From: Phoronis ovalis
Lineage: Eukaryota > Phoronida > Phoronidae
Length of the DNA: 14,927 nucleotides
Direction of reading: 5' to 3'
Assembly: GCA_028565635.1 (NCBI GenBank)
Contig: JAOXYB010029978.1
Coordinates: 1-14,927, forward strand
Shown here: positions 1 to 14,927 of the stretch, piece by piece
How the letters are laid out: each line of letters opens with the position of its first letter
Position numbering within the stretch: position 1 is the stretch's first letter
Translations under genes and position numbers: made by a program
Notes under the pieces: model-generated
What the model was told of the DNA's origin: nothing
Databases searched by the model: none
What the model saw: the letters and a program-made list of their open reading frames with translations, nothing else

Positions 1-208
1 TCTCTCCAACTGACAGCATTCTTGGCTGGGGGTACACTCTCGGAGTTGTTTACAACTCACCGAATGTCTAGTTTATCTTGTAATTAAGACTTGGTATTAC
101 TGTTTCTGACATAATATAGGAAGCACCCCATAATAAAGTGTACTTACACAGCTTAGCAGTAACTCTATATTAATATTTTATTTTATTATAATCTTAATTT
201 TATTTTAG
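1..208 (+). other. Intron upstream of the first MCM2 exon in the window
   Basis: It ends in a T-rich tract and ttttag acceptor at 208. I see no start-codon exon, promoter motif or repeat that I could defend here. Confidence 0.6.
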
Positions 209-11501
<11,293 letters not shown>

Positions 11502-11810
11502 ATCAAAGTCCATACACAAAGCTCCACAGTTATAGGAGGTAACTTCCCCAATGATACACTGTAATCTTTTGAAAATCCAGTGTCAAGTTTGCTGCGTAGT
11601 AAGGTACATTATTGGCACTATAAAGTCACTGCTCGACATGATATCAATCAGTAGTGTGATATATATAGAAGTTTTATGGTACAGTCCAAATAATGTAATG
11701 CTCTTATTATTCATATGTTTTGGGTTATGTGGTGTGAAAAGTTAAATTTATAATAATGTACAGTATATATTGTATAACTAAATAAAAACTACATGTGATT
11801 CCATTTATGT
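11502..11810 (+). other. MCM2: MCM2 3' untranslated region (approximate end)
   Basis: An AT-rich tail runs from the stop codon to a little past the AATAAA at 11781. The exact cleavage site cannot be read from the sequence. The small ORF at 11551-11745 has no coding-like features. Confidence 0.6.
11781..11786 (+). promoter_or_regulatory. MCM2: Poly(A) signal AATAAA for MCM2
   Basis: This canonical hexamer lies 280 bases after the stop codon. A T/GT-containing stretch (tgtgattccatttatgtg) follows within 15-35 bases, as expected for a cleavage site. A second AATAAA at 12054-12059 could serve a longer form. Confidence 0.6.
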
Positions 11811-12288
11811 GAAGACACAAACAAAGCCTCTTTTCTGTCAAAAATATTATTTCTATAAATTCAACAACAGTAGTAACAATTATCAACTAGTAAAACAAAT
11901 ACACAGTTTGAGTTAATATGCAAAAGTACCTTCATATATCGTATGTACAAAACTAGAAATTTCAAATTACTCTGCCACTTCCATATGCACTACAAATTTG
12001 ACATTTTTTTTTTAAAGCAAACAATGGCCTTGCACCACATTACAGATATGGGAAATAAACTTGGGGACATTTTTGAAAAACATAGTTACCAAGCTTTCCG
12101 CATATTTTCCTCTTTCGTGGTGATTACTTCTATGCTAAAAATCAATGTTATGCCAAAGTACCAAACAGATGAAGTATGTTGAACATTATCTGACCACTGG
12201 GACACAAACAGTAGTTTTCAGCAAGCATGAAAGGGCAAGTGTTTTCAATTCGTCTGAACATTATCGACAACAATCCCGAATCTCAAAT
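11811..12288. other. Convergent intergenic region / possible 3' UTRs
   Basis: It lies between the MCM2 poly(A) signal and the possible one for the FBXL13-like gene. The ORFs at 11943-12182 and 12145-12330 overlap and have no recognisable motif. A long 3' UTR of either gene could extend here. Confidence 0.5.
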
Positions 12289-12294
12289 TTTAAT
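12289..12294 (-). promoter_or_regulatory. Possible poly(A) signal ATTAAA for the FBXL13-like gene
   Basis: This common variant hexamer on the - strand lies about 100 bases past the TAG and directly behind the out-of-frame open stretch. No AATAAA was seen on the - strand between here and the MCM2 3' end. In AT-rich DNA it can occur by chance. Confidence 0.3.
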
Positions 12295-12390
12295 TTAAAA
12301 CGACCACATAGGGTTTTGATGTTCGTCTAGGTGGCGTTGTATATCTCTTAATCTGCGGAAAGCATCGTAGTGTTCATAATCGTATGTATA
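12295..12390 (-). other. Coding-like open stretch in another frame behind the FBXL13 stop
   Basis: Reading the - strand from 12390 gives 31 codons then TAA at 12297-12295. The peptide contains DYEHYDAFRRLRDIQRHLDE and ends NPMWSF. The charged, protein-like composition and a GC content higher than the surroundings suggest real coding sequence. It is two bases out of frame with the WFGY exon, and a TAA precedes it at 12393-12391. It may be the displaced C-terminus of FBXL13 (frameshift or assembly error), or chance. Confidence 0.35.
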
Positions 12391-12395
12391 TTAGT

Positions 12396-12477
12396 CTAAT
12401 AGCCAAACCATGGAGGAATGTCGTCATTATTATAGTCTACCTGTTCAATAATTCGCATCAGTTTCTGGGCACCATGT
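12396..12477 (-). CDS. FBXL13: FBXL13-like last coding exon in this frame
   Basis: On the - strand the acceptor is gtggtgttttag. The first A completes a Lys codon, then come HGAQKLMRIIEQVDYNN and PPWFGY followed by TAG (12398-12396). WFGY is the conserved landmark. An out-of-frame open stretch follows the stop (see 12295-12390). Confidence 0.8.
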
Positions 12478-14484
12478 CTAAAACACCACAGAAATTATAA
12501 TAAGTATATAATTCCCTGACATTAAACATACAAAGTGAACACACTAGCACAAGGCATGCTCACACAAGTTTGCAAATACAGGCATATTTTTAAACCACAC
12601 TCAAGTTTGCAAGTGCTAACACACTTCGGTAAGACATCGTTAAGGCTGGCGTTTAGTACACCTATGCAAGTTAGTGCAGGCAAAGCAGTCATGATAACAC
12701 TTACTTGGAGACGCCTTTGCAGTATAACATTGTGAGGTGCTTCAATTTCTTGCAACCCTTTTTTAAATATTTCAGTGACTTATCCCTATAAAATACAAAA
12801 AAAAAAATTATACAGACATTTTTATAGTCATGTAACATCCAGTGTTTCTTTAGTACCAGTACCAATTTACTATGATTTTTCGCATTCATTAACAGCTAAA
12901 GCTGATCATTTTGTTGCTTGCAAAATGAAACGTGTAAAGTATGCAGATTGACTGTCAACTATGGCAAGTATTCAATTTGCAATAGAATCAGATAAAAAAA
13001 TAACATGTAAATGGGTGTAGGTGCATTTTAATCCAAAAAGAAGGTCAATTTGTGACAATGGTGAGTGAGCGCAGTATTTACCTAATTTGTCAGGGGAGAG
13101 GTACTGTCATTCAAAATCGCATATACATGTTCCGCCCAATAGCTTCCCTGTTTTCAGCTCCAGCATTTAACACGGTATGTTTAAATTAAATTGCACAAAA
13201 ATGTTTATCAACCTAAATTTTGAATTTGGACCTTCAGTTTTGTTTCTATAAATGCAAGGAAAATGCAATACCACCTAATGTATTGCCTTACTGGAACTTT
13301 TTTAATGTGAGTATGATTTTCCAAAGTTGAGAGAAGGTACGACATTGTATCTAAACCAACTGACATAGATCGATACATCACTTCATTATAATATTTTTTT
13401 TGGATATCGATGCAACCGACTTTAGCAAACACACTTTAGTTCAATAGTCAGACCCGGGTCTTACTTTAGAGAGCAGGCGCCCGTTGGCGAAAACATTGTA
13501 AAGTTACAATTCCATAAATCAAGATTTACAGAAGCAAAATGCAATGTTACAACTCGTATAAGTATCTTTTAAGTTTACAGAGTTGTGGAATCATAAGTAT
13601 TTACAGAAAATTGTAAATATTTACGGAATCTTAACTTTACAATGTATCCGACAACAGGGCACAGGTCTTAATTCGAATGTAAGACCCATATCTCACTATC
13701 AGGGTAATACGATTATTACTACTTTACTCCTTTTGAGTAAAGATGATTTGATGTTTTGTAACTCACCCGGTAATATACATTTATTTACAAAAGAACTTTA
13801 CCAGCAGCCAAATTCACAAGAAAATATTCAAATTTATTTGCCTCTGGTATAACAAACGGTGATCAACATTTTTTTATTAATGAACAGTTTAGTGTATCAC
13901 AGATTTTAGCATTATCCAAGTAAAATTCTGTCACAAAACCTCCTCGATCAGTCCTTGATTGAAGCACCCAGGAAGATATTACTGTCCCACTATTTAAAGA
14001 CATTTTGACCAAAACAAACTGTCACATCTTAGTTTTATTAATCCACGGTTCTATTACGCTGTTTTATACCTAGTCTGTATGTAAAGAACGATTTCATTGG
14101 CTGTTTATGGCCTAGGTCCTGATCTATTAAAGGTCAAATATACAGAAATGTAGGTAGATTTGTCAAGGGTAAATAAAGGAACGTATTGTGAGAATATTCC
14201 CTTGACATTGTGAAGATGCTGCTCATCCAGTTCCAGGCAAATACATATTTGGTTTTTGTAGTACTTAATTGGCTATTGAAGCAAGTATTAATAAACTTTC
14301 CAAAGAAAAAAACAAAACAACATTTATTAACATACATCTATACTTATAGTTACATTTATAATGTTAGCCTGAAACAAACAGAAAATTGATATGAAACTTA
14401 CGAGACTAGAACACATCCAGAAATATCCAAAGTCTTTAAGTAATGACAAACACCAGATAAATATTGCACACTAAGATCTGTTAA
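12396..14484 (-). CDS. FBXL13: C-terminal three exons of an FBXL13/DRC6-like F-box and leucine-rich-repeat protein
   Basis: FBXL13 (DRC6) is a leucine-rich-repeat subunit of the nexin-dynein regulatory complex of motile cilia; it also carries an F-box. Three - strand exons (14484-14402, 12785-12705, 12477-12396) join in phase and give 81 residues plus TAG. The first two encode cysteine-type LRRs: LTDLSVQYLSGVCHYLKTLD, then ISGCVLV and DKSLKYLKKGCKKLKHLTML. The last encodes HGAQKLMRIIEQ and PPWFGY, resembling the end of the human FBXL13 LRR domain (GCKQL..L...YC..ISKKAAQ, then PPRWFGY) as I remember it. Human FBXL13 continues well past WFGY, whereas this frame stops at once. The F-box and most LRRs would lie beyond the right edge. 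It is convergent with MCM2. Another FBXL paralogue is possible but the WFGY tail argues for FBXL13. Confidence 0.85.
12705..12785 (-). CDS. FBXL13: FBXL13-like coding exon: leucine-rich repeat
   Basis: On the - strand the acceptor is attttatag and the donor CTCCAA|gtaagt. Its first G completes the Ser codon of the upstream exon. It encodes DKSLKYLKKGCKKLKHLTML then YCKGVS, the next LRR in register with the previous one. Confidence 0.85.
13444..13699. repeat. Inverted-repeat element (MITE-like)
   Basis: The left arm 13444-13531 reappears in reverse complement at 13607-13699. Perfect blocks: gggtcttac 13456-13464 with 13679-13687; acattgtaaagtta 13493-13506 with 13632-13645; ttcc.taaat follows in both. 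The loop is about 75 bases. No ORF recognised as transposase. Confidence 0.7.
13722..13742. repeat. Small perfect hairpin
   Basis: ctttactc (13722-13729) pairs with gagtaaag (13735-13742) around a 5-base loop, just outside the inverted-repeat element. Probably incidental. Confidence 0.4.
14402..14484 (-). CDS. FBXL13: FBXL13-like coding exon: leucine-rich repeat
   Basis: On the - strand the acceptor is ctttacag and the donor GTCTC|gtaagt. It encodes LTDLSVQYLSGVCHYLKTLD then ISGCVLV, one cysteine-containing LRR of the FBXL type (LTD..L..L...C..L..L..SGC). It ends two bases into a Ser codon. Confidence 0.85.
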
Positions 14485-14927
14485 CTGTAAAGATAAAAAA
14501 CATAGTATTAAATAAATAAATAGTTCAACTAGCAAAACATCGATACGTCTCTGATCTATGTTGAAATAGATGCATAATAATAATGTAAACATAATGTTAC
14601 ATATTTGTTTTCCATCTGAAAACTTAGATTTGTATAGCATTTGATTTTGAAGATTGAGGTAAATACATAATATACTATGCACAAAAAGTTAAGCAACTCA
14701 GATTTTTTAAATGTAATATATCTTTAATGTGTTAACATTAGACTGATTCTTTTGGTGATTATACTACATAATCAATACAAATCAACTAAGCGCAGTACCT
14801 GCTAAGCATGTTTATTGAAAAACAAAATTTTGTCTCACTGCGGCATATACTCAACAAGAGGTCTGCGGGTGCAGACAGATGCCCATCATATGATGTAGTT
14901 TCTGTAGTTGTAAAGCCATCTTTGTAT
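14485..14927. other. FBXL13-like intron sequence running to the window edge
   Basis: Upstream intron of the LRR exon at 14402-14484. No further LRR exon was found on the - strand. The right part may belong to a transposon (see 14672). Confidence 0.6.
14672..14927. mobile_element. Possible left end of a Tc1/mariner-type element, cut by the window edge
   Basis: The sequence tactatgcacaaaaagttaa at 14672 continues gcaactcag and is preceded by TA. This looks like the terminal repeats of Tc1/mariner elements, which duplicate TA. The other end and any transposase would be outside the window. The call rests on one motif only. Confidence 0.3.

Larger units (their letters stand above)
12786..14401 (-). 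other. FBXL13-like intron (1616 bases)
   Basis: GT-AG intron on the - strand between the two LRR exons, which join in register. It contains the inverted repeat at 13444-13699 and a small hairpin at 13722-13742. No further exon is needed or seen. Confidence 0.8.

Noticed and set aside
12353-12440. Alternative 88-base intron (donor CAG|gtagac, acceptor tttccgcag) in the last FBXL13 exon
   Set aside because: It would remove the conserved PPWFGY and yields an Arg/Pro-rich tail without known resemblance; the unspliced reading matches FBXL13 better.
13583-13852. 89-residue + strand ORF
   Set aside because: It starts in the loop of the inverted repeat and runs through its right arm; no motif and no splice context.

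Overview
This is animal genomic DNA, strongly AT-rich and intron-rich, with canonical GT-AG splice sites. Nothing in it looks bacterial: no operons, no Shine-Dalgarno sites, no CRISPR. The main gene is MCM2, the DNA replication licensing helicase subunit, on the + strand. I could follow it through 18 coding exons from 209 to 11501, and all exon phases agree. Together they encode 883 residues and a stop. Only a short N-terminal stretch with the start codon is missing, presumably in an exon upstream of the window. Motile-cilia gene content, intron density and the style of the intronic repeats suggest an invertebrate, perhaps a mollusc or another lophotrochozoan. The species call is an inference and is not decided by the sequence.

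Layout. 1-208 is intron tail. 209-11501 holds the MCM2 exons, with introns from 104 to 1811 bases. The MCM2 3' UTR follows, with an AATAAA at 11781. From 12396 to 14484 on the - strand lie the last three exons found of a leucine-rich-repeat gene whose C-terminus matches FBXL13 (DRC6), a subunit of the nexin-dynein regulatory complex of motile cilia. The two genes converge tail to tail, about 0.9 kb between stop codons. The right edge (about 14672 onward) starts with a sequence resembling a Tc1/mariner terminal repeat.

The non-coding space is rich in decayed mobile-element structure. There is a long inverted repeat in MCM2 intron 1. MCM2 intron 8 has an 11-bp-stem hairpin followed by diverged tandem units. 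MCM2 intron 16 has a TTAA-associated, piggyBac-like non-autonomous element of about 1.3 kb. The large FBXL13 intron has a second inverted-repeat element.

How the genes relate: MCM2 works in the nucleus as part of the MCM2-7 ring, and FBXL13/DRC6 in the axoneme. Nothing suggests a shared pathway; adjacency looks incidental apart from possible 3' UTR interplay. I found no undescribed multi-gene system. The points most worth checking are the out-of-frame coding-like tail behind the FBXL13 stop, the replaced phospho-sites in the MCM2 N-terminal tail, and the unclassified repeats.
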